DNA of 64,000 nt from assembly GCF_009295825.1 (NCBI RefSeq), contig NZ_WHKF01000004.1, positions 186,001-250,000 of the forward strand, given 5' to 3'. Positions 34,540 to 43,253 of the stretch are shown here, piece by piece. The stretch's first letter is position 1, and each line of letters starts with the position of its first letter. The DNA is from Marinifilum sp. N1E240. GTDB lineage: Bacteria > Bacteroidota > Bacteroidia > Bacteroidales > Marinifilaceae. The notes beneath the pieces were generated by a model. That model did no database searches. It was given only the letters and a program-made list of their open reading frames with translations, and was not told where the DNA came from. The position numbers were made by a program, and so were the translations under genes.

Positions 34540-34640
34540 ACTAATCACACCTTTGATTTTCTTGTCTTTATGGCGAGAATTTCTAACCACTAACTAATCA
34601 CTAACAATTAAGGCTCCGAATTTTCGGAGCCTTTGTTGTA
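34540..34640 (+). other. CTAAC-rich element with GC-rich hairpin
   Basis: TTTCTAACCACTAACTAATC is followed by CACTAAC, then a perfect hairpin GGCTCCG/CGGAGCC (34612-34631) with TTTGTT. The CTAACCACTAA string is shared with the array at 20 kb. A G-U-containing stem (TTCTTGTC/GGCGAGAA) precedes it, so the transcribed strand here may be plus. No promoter box is convincing. Confidence 0.4.
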
Positions 34641-34766
34641 ATAGTATGTTTTATATTAAAAAGTCATTAATCTTTTAATCGTTTAAAAGGTTTTTTAGGC
34701 AAAGTCAAGTGAATATGTATTAAAATGACTTGAAAAAATCATTAGAATAGTAAGAAATGTATATAC

Positions 34767-34790
34767 TTACAAACGTTTGCTTGTTTGTAA
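34767..34790 (+). promoter_or_regulatory. Palindromic operator-like site upstream of citD
   Basis: TTACAAAC (34767-34774) and GTTTGTAA (34783-34790) are perfect 8-bp arms around an 8-bp centre, and the site includes AAACGTTTGC, repeated at 34459-34468. It resembles binding sites of dimeric regulators. The binding protein is not encoded nearby. It lies about 160 bp before citD. Confidence 0.4.
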
Positions 34791-34948
34791 TGTGTTGATA
34801 TTCGGCTGGTTCCTGAGTGTGTTTTATAACACTAGCTAATTAACTACAAAAATCTTTAAAAGTGCTTTGATTTCTATTCAAAGACATTAAAATTTGCATA
34901 ATCAATTAATAGAATTCTTACGGAATAATTAAACAAATATCGTTAACA

Positions 34949-35236
34949 ATGACACCTAAGTTTAAAGCGCAGGCCGGAACTTTTGAATCAAGTGATATCA
35001 TGATCTTGATTGAGCCAGTTGAGCAAGGAACCGGACTCCAGGTTGATATTTCTTCAACAGTAATGTTACAGTTCGAAGAAGATATCAAAACTACAGTAAA
35101 TCAAGTGCTAAAGGATCTTGATATTAAAGATGTGCACTTGATTGCAAAAGATAAAGGAGCGCTAACACCAACAATTAAAGCGAGAGTTGAAACTGCAGTT
35201 AAACGTTCTTTAGGTATTCAGGAGGGTACAATGTAA
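34949..35236 (+). CDS. citD: Citrate lyase gamma subunit (acyl carrier protein)
   Basis: 95 residues. CitD carries the phosphoribosyl-dephospho-CoA prosthetic group on a serine. Here QAGTFESSDIMILIEP contains the conserved attachment site (Ser14 in known CitD). The region NQVLKDLDIKDVHLIAKDKG is typical. First gene of the cluster; its stop codon overlaps the ATG of citE (TAATG), so the subunits are translationally coupled. Citrate lyase splits citrate to acetate and oxaloacetate in anaerobic citrate breakdown. Confidence 0.93.
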   Translation: MTPKFKAQAGTFESSDIMILIEPVEQGTGLQVDISSTVMLQFEEDIKTTVNQVLKDLDIKDVHLIAKDKGALTPTIKARVETAVKRSLGIQEGTM

Positions 35237-36132
35237 TGGCTAAAAGAAAAAGAAGATCAATGTTGTACATTCCGGGAAATAATCCGGCTATGATTCAACA
35301 AGCAGGAGTGTACGGATGTGATGCTGTATTATTAGACCTTGAAGATGCAGTTGCATTGAATCAAAAAGATGCGGCTCGTATTTTGGTTCGCAGCATGCTA
35401 CAAACTGTAGAGTTTTACGATACAGAAGTTTGTGTACGTGTTAACAATATGCACACACCATTTGGTTTAGTCGATTTGGAAGAGATTGTTCCAATGCAGC
35501 CAGATAATATTCGTTTTCCAAAAACAGAATCGGTTGATGATGTTAAGGAATTTATGAAAGAAGTTCGCAGAATAGAAAAAAAGCATGGAATTAAGAAACC
35601 AACCATGTCTATTCACGTGATGATTGAAACTGCAAAAGGAGTAGCTAATGTGTATGATATTGCAGCAGCTGATCCTAGAATTGATGCAATTACTATTGGT
35701 GGTCAGGATTTAACTGCTGATATGGGAATTGTAAAGACACCAGATGGGGTTGGTATCGATTATGCAAGAAAAAGAATTGTAATGGCTGGTAAGGCTAACA
35801 ATTTGGATGTGTTAGATACTGTTTTTGCTGATGTGAATGATGAAGAAGGTTTGCGTGAAGAGACTGAATACATCAAGAAAATTGGTTTTGCAGGTAAGGC
35901 ACTTATTAACCCTAGACAGGTTGATACAGTTCACGAAGTATTTAATCCAACCGAGAATGAAGTGCGTAAAGCATATCGTGTGTACTCAGAATTTATCAAA
36001 AATAAAAAAGCAGGTATTGGTGTATTTGCTATTGATGGTAAAATGATTGATGCACCAGTTGTTCAACGTGCAATTACAGTATTAGAATATGCTAATATCG
36101 ATCTTGAAGAGATTGAGAAGAGTGTTGGTTAA
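35236..36132 (+). CDS. citE: Citrate lyase beta subunit (citryl-CoA lyase)
   Basis: 298 residues, standard CitE length. TIM-barrel fold of the HpcH/CitE family: RSMLYIPGNNPAMIQQAG, DAVLLDLEDAVALNQKDAAR, VCVRVNNMHTPFGLVDLEE and DAITIGGQDLTADMG. It cleaves the citryl-carrier thioester to acetyl-carrier and oxaloacetate, using Mg2+. Coupled to citD upstream and closely followed by citF. Confidence 0.95.
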   Translation: MAKRKRRSMLYIPGNNPAMIQQAGVYGCDAVLLDLEDAVALNQKDAARILVRSMLQTVEFYDTEVCVRVNNMHTPFGLVDLEEIVPMQPDNIRFPKTESVDDVKEFMKEVRRIEKKHGIKKPTMSIHVMIETAKGVANVYDIAAADPRIDAITIGGQDLTADMGIVKTPDGVGIDYARKRIVMAGKANNLDVLDTVFADVNDEEGLREETEYIKKIGFAGKALINPRQVDTVHEVFNPTENEVRKAYRVYSEFIKNKKAGIGVFAIDGKMIDAPVVQRAITVLEYANIDLEEIEKSVG

Positions 36133-36157
36133 TTAGGTTTCTTAATTGAATATAGAC

Positions 36158-37717
36158 ATGAAAAATGCATTGGGAGTTGAAATTCCTGAATATATAGAAG
36201 GCTTGGGAGAGTTAAAACCTTTCCAGGGAGTTTGGGAAAATATTATTGGAGATGAAGTGCCATCTACAAATATTTCAAGAACACTAAAAGCAAAAAAAGC
36301 TCACACATCTAAGTTGTGTGGTAATTTAGAAGAGGCGATTAAAAATTGTAATCCATTTGATGGTATGACTGTAACTTGTCACCATCATTTACGTGGTGGA
36401 GATGGAGTTTTGATGCAAACTATCGAAATTCTAGACAAGATGGGAATCAAAGATATCACTTTGGCTTCTTCTTCCTTAACCTCTGCTCACGATGGCTTAG
36501 TGCCTTACGTTGAGAGTGGTATGATTACCAAAATCTTTTCATCGGGAATCCGTGGAAGATTAGGTGAAATTATTTCTATGGGTAGATTAAAACACCCTGC
36601 AATAATTCACTCTCATGGTGGTCGTGTTCGTGATTTTTTAACAGGACGTATTAAGCCAGATTTATCTGTATTGGCAGCTTCTGCTGCTGATGAGGAAGGT
36701 AACTCAACAGGATCTCACGGACCTTCAGCTTTCGGATCAATGGGGTATGCTGATATTGATGCCAGATATTCTAAGAACGTAATCGTTGTTACGGATAACT
36801 TGGTAGAATATCCATGTGTTCCATCAACTGTGCGTCAGCATTTTGTTGATTATGTAGTAAGAGTTGATTCTATAGGTGATGCAACTAAAATTGCTTCGGG
36901 TACTACTCGTATCACAAGTTCACCAATGGACTTACGTATTGCAAGAATTGCAGCTAATGTAATTGAGCATTCAGGTTTGTTTAAAAATGGTATGTCGTTT
37001 CAGGTAGGTGCTGGTGGAGCCTCTTTGGCTGTTGCTAAATTCCTTCGCGAGGATATGAAACGCAAAGATATTAAGGGGAGTTTCATGATTGGTGGTGTAA
37101 CATCTTATGGTGTTGACATGCTGGAAGAAGGTTTGTTTCAGGCTATTTTCGACGTACAGTCATTTGATGCAGCCGTTAGTTCTTCTGTCTTGAATAATCC
37201 AAATCATATCGAGATCACTTGTGATCAATACGCAAATCCAAACAACTGTGGTTCTATGACCAACAAGTTGGATGTTGTAGTATTGGGAGCCTTAGAGGTT
37301 GATGTTGATTTTAATGTGAATGTAATTACGGGTTCTTCAGGAGAAATTCGTGGAGCATCAGGAGGTCACTCTGATACGGCTTCAGGAGCCAATTTAACTG
37401 TTGTTGTTTGCCCATCTTTCCGTGGTCGTTTGCCAATTGTGAAAGATCGTGTTCACACAGTGGTTACTCCTGGTGAAAGTGTTGATGTGGTAGTTACAGA
37501 AAGAGGTGTTTGTGTGAATCCATCGAAACCAAACCTTGCTGCAGCACTTAAAAAATCAGGTGTGAAGGTTGTTGATATCCGTGACTTGAAAGAGGAAGTG
37601 GATAACATGACCGGAGTTCCGGCTGAAAAGCAATTGGGAGATAAGATTGTTGCATTGGTTGAGTATCGAGATGGTACAATTATCGATGTAATTTACAATG
37701 TCGAAAATCTATCTTAG
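36158..37717 (+). CDS. citF: Citrate lyase alpha subunit (citrate CoA-transferase)
   Basis: 519 residues starting at ATG 36158; a TTG at 36146 is in frame but the ATG gives the usual N-terminus (MKNALGVEIPEYIEG). CitF exchanges the acetyl group on the carrier for citrate. Family motifs include TVTCHHHLRGGDGVLMQ, IIHSHGGRVRDFLTGRIKPD, DEEGNSTGSHGPSAFGSMGY and SGEIRGASGGHSDTASGAN. It is followed by a terminator-like hairpin before citXG, which would set the three lyase subunits apart from the cofactor genes. Confidence 0.95.
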   Translation: MKNALGVEIPEYIEGLGELKPFQGVWENIIGDEVPSTNISRTLKAKKAHTSKLCGNLEEAIKNCNPFDGMTVTCHHHLRGGDGVLMQTIEILDKMGIKDITLASSSLTSAHDGLVPYVESGMITKIFSSGIRGRLGEIISMGRLKHPAIIHSHGGRVRDFLTGRIKPDLSVLAASAADEEGNSTGSHGPSAFGSMGYADIDARYSKNVIVVTDNLVEYPCVPSTVRQHFVDYVVRVDSIGDATKIASGTTRITSSPMDLRIARIAANVIEHSGLFKNGMSFQVGAGGASLAVAKFLREDMKRKDIKGSFMIGGVTSYGVDMLEEGLFQAIFDVQSFDAAVSSSVLNNPNHIEITCDQYANPNNCGSMTNKLDVVVLGALEVDVDFNVNVITGSSGEIRGASGGHSDTASGANLTVVVCPSFRGRLPIVKDRVHTVVTPGESVDVVVTERGVCVNPSKPNLAAALKKSGVKVVDIRDLKEEVDNMTGVPAEKQLGDKIVALVEYRDGTIIDVIYNVENLS

Positions 37718-37743
37718 GTAGAATTTGAAATAAATATATTGTG

Positions 37744-37780
37744 CACCCTAATTGTAATTTTACTTTTAGGGTGTATTTTT
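37744..37780 (+). terminator. Internal terminator or attenuator between citF and citXG
   Basis: CACCCTAA (37744-37751) pairs with TTAGGGTG (37766-37773), followed by TATTTTTAA. It lies inside the cit cluster and could lower expression of the cofactor genes relative to the subunits. Confidence 0.6.
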
Positions 37781-37808
37781 AATTGGGAATACAGAAGCTG
37801 AGGAACTG

Positions 37809-39200
37809 ATGGATAAAGTAATCAAAGAATTATTGGAAGCTAAAGACAATAGAGCAGAACAGAGGAATTTACTTGCAGATCAAGTTGTGGCTTCTTTGAG
37901 CTTGAACTTGAATATTCCTGGCTATCCAAAATCGAATGAATTAAGGACGCAGTTTTTTAAGCATTCCTTAAAGAAACTGAAACGTTTTCTTTTAGCAAAT
38001 AGGATTGATATTAATACAAATCAAGAATATTACGAAACAGATAAAGCAGGTGATTTTTATTTGGTTCCCATAGGTACTGATGCCTTGTCAATTTGTGAAA
38101 TTAAAGAAATTACAGAGCGATTTGAAGAAGAACATCCATTGGGTCGATTGTTAGATGTAGATATTACAGATAAAAATGGTCATCCGGTTTCCTCTGGAAA
38201 AGCAAAACTTTGTTATTTCTGCAATCAGCAGGCAGCCATTGCTTGTATGAGGACACAAAAACATTCCTATGAAGAAATGCGTTACAAGATAGATGAGGAT
38301 ATAAAGAAATATCTTCATATGATTCAACAGGATGAAGTTTGCAAAAATCTTGCTGTAACTGCTCTAAAATCTTTATTGCACGAGGTTTCTTTATCTCCAA
38401 AACCAGGATTGGTAGATCGCTTTTCTTGCGGATCTCACGATGATATGGATTTTTCAACCTTTATCAATTCAAGTGCAGTATTGTCTGTGTATTTTAAAGA
38501 GATTGCTGAATTTGGTTATGAGTTTAAAGGGGAAAACTTAAAAAGCGCATTACCTGAATTGCGTCGAATAGGCTTGTTGATGGAGGAAGATATGTTTACC
38601 GAAACAAATGGAGTGAATACTCATAAGGGAGCTATTTTTCTTTTGGGATTTTCTCTTTTTATCAGCGCATATTTAATTGCCTGCCAAAACTTTTCTTATC
38701 ATTCATTTGTTGAGTTGTTGAAAGGGTTGAATGGCAATTTGGTTGAAAAGGAATTGGGTAAAAAATTATACTCTAAAGCCAAGACTCATGGCGAAGAGTG
38801 TTTTCAAAGGTATGGAAAGAAAGGACAAGGCATTAGGGGAGAAGTTCAAGCTGGATTACCTAGCGTATTCGAGCATGCTATACCTGTTTTAAGTTCACAT
38901 TTACAGGATAAAAATATTATTACTGATTCATTACTTCAAAAATCATTAACACATACACTTTTGGCTTTAATTGCTAATAATGAGGATAGCAATATACTAT
39001 TTAGAAGGGGTATAGAAGCTTTGGAGGATCTAAAACAAAAGGCGCAAAAGGCATTTGATTGTTTCGGAGAATCGGATTTTGATGAGAAGTACAAAGGGTT
39101 GATGAATTTTTGTGCGAAAAATCATATTTCACCTGGAGGATCAGCAGATTTATTAGCGGTTAGTTATTTTGTTTTTACGGTTAATCAAAAATATGCTTAG
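37809..39200 (+). CDS. citXG: Fused CitX-CitG, prosthetic-group synthesis and transfer
   Basis: 463 residues. The first 165 or so form CitX, which transfers the phosphoribosyl-dephospho-CoA precursor to CitD (VVASLSLNLNIPGYPK, HPLGRLLDVDITDKNG, GKAKLCYFCNQQAAIACMR). From about residue 180 it is CitG, which makes the precursor from ATP and dephospho-CoA (ALKSLLHEVSLSPKPGLVDR, GVNTHKGAIFLLGFSL, SPGGSADLLAVSYF). The two activities are separate genes in many bacteria and fused in some others. One polypeptide may channel the cofactor. It sits after the hairpin at 37744. Confidence 0.9.
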   Translation: MDKVIKELLEAKDNRAEQRNLLADQVVASLSLNLNIPGYPKSNELRTQFFKHSLKKLKRFLLANRIDINTNQEYYETDKAGDFYLVPIGTDALSICEIKEITERFEEEHPLGRLLDVDITDKNGHPVSSGKAKLCYFCNQQAAIACMRTQKHSYEEMRYKIDEDIKKYLHMIQQDEVCKNLAVTALKSLLHEVSLSPKPGLVDRFSCGSHDDMDFSTFINSSAVLSVYFKEIAEFGYEFKGENLKSALPELRRIGLLMEEDMFTETNGVNTHKGAIFLLGFSLFISAYLIACQNFSYHSFVELLKGLNGNLVEKELGKKLYSKAKTHGEECFQRYGKKGQGIRGEVQAGLPSVFEHAIPVLSSHLQDKNIITDSLLQKSLTHTLLALIANNEDSNILFRRGIEALEDLKQKAQKAFDCFGESDFDEKYKGLMNFCAKNHISPGGSADLLAVSYFVFTVNQKYA

Positions 39201-39380
39201 CGCTACTAAATCATGAACTAAAAACAAATAACATTTATCATGATTTTTGATGTATTTATAGCCTCTGAAACATATTAATGAAGGGATGAATTTTCAGTAA
39301 AATCTTATATAATTGAATACTGAGAAACAGTACAAAAAATCACACACAGAAAACTAAATAAACAAAATTAACGGAAAAGG

Positions 39381-40454
39381 ATGGGCGTCGAAAATACAGA
39401 TTACAGAGAAGAATCCTTGGATTTAAATAACCCCTTTGATATAAAACTGATTTCGGAATTTTTAGAACCTTTAGGTTTCATTTTCGAATCTCAGGATGTA
39501 GATTATTCAATGATTTTGTATAATTTAAACGGAGAGGTTATTGGCACAGGATCGTATCAGGGAAGGGTGTTGAAGTATGTTGCGGTAGCTCCCAAATTTA
39601 GAGAAGGTGCGGCTTTTGCTCAAATTGTTACACATCTTATTGATTTGGTGATTTTAAAGCACAAACATATTTTTGTTTACACCAAGCCTCGAAATTTGGA
39701 AGTGTTTAAGGGTTTGGGATTTACCGAGATTGCTACGGCAGAACCATTATTCTCAGTTCTTGAGTTTGGATATGAGAATGTTAAAACATATCAGGATTAC
39801 CTAAGATCGGTTAGAAGAGAGATAAGCGTTGGAGATGTTGCTGCTGTTGTTGTAAACTGTAATCCATTTACCAAAGGTCACAAATACCTGATTGAAAAAG
39901 CTTGTAAAGAGAATCGCCTGGTTTATCTGTTTATAGTTGAGGAGGATCGTTCTTCGTTTACTTTTGATATTAGATGGAGATTGATTGAAGAAGAGCTTGG
40001 ACATATCGATAATTTGGTGATGGTAAAAGGTGGAAACTATGTGGTTTCCGGTACCATTTTCCCTTGCTATTTTTTAAAGGAAGAAAAAGAGTGTGATATA
40101 GCAGCCAAACAGGCAGAGTTGGACGTGATTACCTTCATGCATTACATTGTACCAGTTTTAAATATTACCAGAAGATATGTGGGAACAGAAATGTACTCGC
40201 CGGTAACGGCTGCATACAACGAAGCAATGATAAAATACTTGCCATCGAATGGAGTGGAATTGAAAGAAATCCCAAGAATTACGAATGGCGATGAGGATAA
40301 CTATATTTCAGCATCGAAGGTAAGAGCTGCAATTAGAGAAGACCGACTGAATGATGTTATAAATTTTCTTCCCGACTCAACAAAGAATTTTTTACTATCG
40401 GAAGAATCGAAAGAGATTAGAGAGAAAATAAGAAATACGATATCAAGACATTAA
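39381..40454 (+). CDS. citC: [Citrate (pro-3S)-lyase] ligase
   Basis: 357 residues. The N-terminal third is GNAT-like (VIGTGSYQGRVLKYVAVAPK, KPRNLEVFKGLGFTEIA) and the rest is a nucleotidyltransferase domain with NPFTKGHKYLIEKA as the HxGH-type motif and ISASKVRAAIREDR near the end. It acetylates the citrate lyase carrier with acetate and ATP, activating the enzyme. Here it is last in the cluster, 180 bp after citXG and possibly on its own promoter; in Enterobacteria citC is first. An inverted repeat AATCATGA/TCATGATT (39209-39245) lies in the gap. Confidence 0.93.
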   Translation: MGVENTDYREESLDLNNPFDIKLISEFLEPLGFIFESQDVDYSMILYNLNGEVIGTGSYQGRVLKYVAVAPKFREGAAFAQIVTHLIDLVILKHKHIFVYTKPRNLEVFKGLGFTEIATAEPLFSVLEFGYENVKTYQDYLRSVRREISVGDVAAVVVNCNPFTKGHKYLIEKACKENRLVYLFIVEEDRSSFTFDIRWRLIEEELGHIDNLVMVKGGNYVVSGTIFPCYFLKEEKECDIAAKQAELDVITFMHYIVPVLNITRRYVGTEMYSPVTAAYNEAMIKYLPSNGVELKEIPRITNGDEDNYISASKVRAAIREDRLNDVINFLPDSTKNFLLSEESKEIREKIRNTISRH

Positions 40455-40460
40455 AAGAGA

Positions 40461-40490
40461 AGCCGGATGAGAATCCGGCTTTATTTTTTA
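40461..40490 (+). terminator. Terminator after citC
   Basis: AAGCCGGAT (40461-40469) pairs with ATCCGGCTT (40474-40482), followed by ATTTTTT. It lies between convergent genes. Confidence 0.8.
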
Positions 40491-40795
40491 ATTATTTTTT
40501 GGAATAATACTGCCAAACCTGTTGGTCTAGAGTTATAGGTATATTTTGCAAAAATTAAATAGAATAGTAGTACTAAATTAAACAGATAATTGAAGTAGAG
40601 TGGGATATGATAGTTTTTGCTGGCTATATCATCATTAATAATGTAGCTAAATGTAAAAACTTCTCCCCAGAACCAAAGCCAAAGAAAAATCTCACTCAGA
40701 TCATCCGTTTTTCTTGTTTTAAACGTATGAATCACTTGAGGTAGGGCACAAATGGCAAATAAAAGGCTTCCTAGCCATCCAATAATTTCGTTCAT
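40481..40795 (-). CDS. PQ-loop (SemiSWEET-like) membrane protein
   Basis: 104 residues with three hydrophobic helices. The first carries the PQ-loop signature ICALPQVIHTFKTR at about 17-30. This length and single repeat match SemiSWEET proteins, which dimerise to move sugars, though some PQ-loop proteins act otherwise. The ligand cannot be told. It sits between citC (convergent) and the signalling genes; a link to citrate use is not supported by the sequence. Confidence 0.7.
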   Translation of the reverse strand: MNEIIGWLGSLLFAICALPQVIHTFKTRKTDDLSEIFLWLWFWGEVFTFSYIINDDIASKNYHIPLYFNYLFNLVLLFYLIFAKYTYNSRPTGLAVLFQKIIKK

Positions 40796-40859
40796 TGTTT
40801 TTTAGCAATTAAATTTTTGGCAAATGTGCTAAAAAAAAGGGAAATAGAATTGATTTTGG

Positions 40860-42422
40860 TTAATTTCTTTGAATGACAAGAAGTGTTCTATCGTCATCGA
40901 ACTTGGATACGTTATGTGAGCGTGCCACTTCTTCTTCAATTTTGGTTGGAGTTAAATTTTCCTGCTTTTTAAAATTATCTAAGGCCATGAAAAGTGCGTC
41001 ATCACCAATCATTTCATTATTCTTGTCATTTACTGCCTCAGTGTAGCCATCGGTGTAAAATAAAAGCTTATCTCCTTTTTGAATTTCATGGACCAAACTT
41101 TGGTAATTGGCATCTTTTATAACACCTAGCAATGTGCCAACAATATTGAGTTGAGAGATCGTATCTTCGGAACTGTTATAATAGTACGGTCGTAAAGCGC
41201 CTGCAGAAGCAACGCTTACTTTATTGGTTAAGCTAGAAATAGAGATAATACTTAAAGTTGTAAATACCTCCGTTAACTGCATGTCTTTAAAAATATATTT
41301 GTTAATGATTTCAAGAAATTTTCCAGGGTGTTCTACAAAGTTCCACTCTTCTCTATCCAAGAAAAAATTAATTGTACTTCGTATGTAGGCAATATAGGCA
41401 GGAACAAAAAACCAGGCATCCCATTTTTTACCCATTACATCACCTAGAATTAAAATTTTTCGATTTTCGTCTATATTGATAACTTCGTAATAGTCTCCAC
41501 CTGGTAACTTATCGTATGGTTGATGTAACACCTGAATATCATAATCGTTTAAACTATCAGAAAAATTATTTTCGAATCGTATGGGTGATCTTTTTGCTGC
41601 AGTGTTTAAGGCGTGCAGGTATTTATTTTTTAATTCGTGTTCTCTCTGTATGTTAGAGTTAATTTGATGAACAATGAGTCTTGAATCCAATTTTTTATAA
41701 AGGAAACTATTGATTTTAAATTTCAGAAAGAAATCCATTTGTTCTTTATTTTCGGAATCTGAAACTAAAATGCTAATGGGTAGATGATTTGAGACAATTT
41801 CACTGATTTTTTCAAGAATAGAAGTTGCCCAATCTGCAGCATCGTCAATAATAATTTCCCATGTATTCACATCCTGTAAGGCCATGAAGAAATCCGTATC
41901 TGTATAAACTACCTTAATGTTTGTTTTGATTAATTTACGAGGAAGAGGAAAGGGTTTAATTCTATTGGCACAATAAATTAAATTGCCTTTTTTAAAGCTA
42001 ATATCATTCTTTCTGGCTCCATCTAAAATATCTTTTCTTAGAAAAGATTTTTTTAAATGTGACTGAATTTTGGAGATGAATATTTTTTGTTTGATGGGTT
42101 TGGTGATAAAATCATCCGCCCCATCGTTCAAGTTTTTGATCCAGGTTTCTTCTTCGGTATTGCCCGATAAGAATATGAATGGTGTGTGTTGGTATTCAGG
42201 TAAACTTCGAAAATGGCGTACCAATTCATTGCCATCCATCAGAGGCATGTACAAATCGGATATGATTAAATCGTAATGCTCACTTTTAGCTTTGTTGATA
42301 GCATCTTGACCATTTTTGGACAAAGTTGTTTGATACCCTAAATCATTTAGAGTATACTCAATAAATTTTAAGATAACTACATCGTCATCAACTACAAGTA
42401 TATGAGGTGAGACTTTGCCCAT
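40860..42422 (-). CDS. Response regulator with SpoIIE-type PP2C phosphatase domain
   Basis: 520 residues. N-terminal receiver domain (about 1-125): ILVVDDDVVILKFIE with the acidic pocket, SDLYMPLMDG with the phosphorylated Asp, and TKPIKQKIF with the conserved Lys. The middle (130-290) is an unassigned linker with a second receiver-like fold (VSDSENKEQMDFFLKF). The C-terminal part (about 310-520) is the RsbU/SpoIIE phosphatase (YDKLPGGDYYEVINID, ILGDVMGKKWDAWFF, LLFYTDGYTEAVND). It likely dephosphorylates the STAS protein encoded next door, in a partner-switching pathway controlled by receiver phosphorylation. Confidence 0.85.
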   Translation of the reverse strand: MGKVSPHILVVDDDVVILKFIEYTLNDLGYQTTLSKNGQDAINKAKSEHYDLIISDLYMPLMDGNELVRHFRSLPEYQHTPFIFLSGNTEEETWIKNLNDGADDFITKPIKQKIFISKIQSHLKKSFLRKDILDGARKNDISFKKGNLIYCANRIKPFPLPRKLIKTNIKVVYTDTDFFMALQDVNTWEIIIDDAADWATSILEKISEIVSNHLPISILVSDSENKEQMDFFLKFKINSFLYKKLDSRLIVHQINSNIQREHELKNKYLHALNTAAKRSPIRFENNFSDSLNDYDIQVLHQPYDKLPGGDYYEVINIDENRKILILGDVMGKKWDAWFFVPAYIAYIRSTINFFLDREEWNFVEHPGKFLEIINKYIFKDMQLTEVFTTLSIISISSLTNKVSVASAGALRPYYYNSSEDTISQLNIVGTLLGVIKDANYQSLVHEIQKGDKLLFYTDGYTEAVNDKNNEMIGDDALFMALDNFKKQENLTPTKIEEEVARSHNVSKFDDDRTLLVIQRN

Positions 42423-42431
42423 AATGGCAGT

Positions 42432-42782
42432 TTATTCTGCTCTCGAAAAGCTGTTTACACAAGCCTTTGAATCCTGGAATATGTCAAAAATTGAATCCAA
42501 TTGCATTAATTCAATCAATTCCATTACATCTTTGTTGATATTGCAAAGCTTAATTTGACTTTGATGTTCTTTTGAAGTTTTTAAAGCAGAGAGTAAAGCT
42601 CCAAACCCAGAACTATCAATGAAACTAATTGCTTCAAAATCTACAATAAGTCTCGATTCTGGTTGAGTTAAAACTTCGTTCATTTTATCTTTAGCAATTC
42701 CTGCATTAAGGGCATATAAACGATTGGTTTCACCCAATTTCATTATAGTAATAGAATCAACGTTTTTGGTTTCGATGTTCAT
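42432..42782 (-). CDS. STAS domain anti-sigma factor antagonist
   Basis: 116 residues, a single STAS domain of the SpoIIAA/RsbV type. The phosphorylatable serine is in FIDSSGFGALLSALKTS. In the standard pathway the unphosphorylated form captures an anti-sigma kinase. No RsbW-type kinase is seen in this operon, so its target must be elsewhere. It is followed after 9 nt by the receiver-phosphatase gene and preceded by an Hpt gene. Confidence 0.88.
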   Translation of the reverse strand: MNIETKNVDSITIMKLGETNRLYALNAGIAKDKMNEVLTQPESRLIVDFEAISFIDSSGFGALLSALKTSKEHQSQIKLCNINKDVMELIELMQLDSIFDIFQDSKACVNSFSRAE

Positions 42783-42797
42783 AGCTTTAGTTATGGT

Positions 42798-43253
42798 TTA
42801 AAGTTGTTGTAATGTTGTTTTAAGTTCATCAACAGCTAATGGACAGTTGGTTAAGAAACATTCAACGAGATCAGGAATATGTTTTAATTCAACGTCATTG
42901 CTGGCTTCATTCATCACATTGCTCCAGTTTTTTTCATCATCAGGACTTAATTCAACACCTTTTTCTTTTTTTATCTGTAATTCAAATTTAAGGTTTCCTT
43001 TTGAAAAATGCTCTAATTGTTCAAGACAATCCCCTATATATTCCATGCCCATCGTTCGAACCGATGATTTTGCCTTGTGAGCAATTGCGCCTAAACCAGC
43101 CCAATCTCTAGTGTCAAAATTTGATGAAACTTCATCTGTAAATTCGGGAATTTGTTCAATGAATATTTCAATCATTTCTTCAATAATACTCTTGTCGTTA
43201 CCCGACATTTCTTTCAAATAGGATAAATCAGTGATTTTGTGTCCTTGAGTCAT
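42798..43253 (-). CDS. Histidine phosphotransfer (Hpt) domain protein
   Basis: 151 residues. The Hpt motif IAHKAKSSVRTMGMEYIG carries the phospho-accepting His near residue 59, within a helical bundle (IIEEMIEIFIEQIPEFTDEV, GDCLEQLEHFSKGNL). It probably relays phosphate from a hybrid histidine kinase elsewhere to the receiver domain two genes on. First gene of the three-gene operon Hpt-STAS-PP2C, spacings 15 and 9 nt. Confidence 0.85.
   Translation of the reverse strand: MTQGHKITDLSYLKEMSGNDKSIIEEMIEIFIEQIPEFTDEVSSNFDTRDWAGLGAIAHKAKSSVRTMGMEYIGDCLEQLEHFSKGNLKFELQIKKEKGVELSPDDEKNWSNVMNEASNDVELKHIPDLVECFLTNCPLAVDELKTTLQQL

Larger units (their letters stand above)
34012..34948. other. 937-bp region between ADP-dependent kinase and citD
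   Basis: No protein gene seen. It holds, in order, the kinase terminator (34034-34075), a predicted minus-strand small RNA (34081-34199), a CTAAC-rich element ending in a hairpin (34540-34640), two copies of AAACGTTTGC (34459-34468 and 34771-34780) and a palindrome at 34767-34790. The rest, up to citD, is AT-rich leader without a firm promoter box. Confidence 0.7.
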
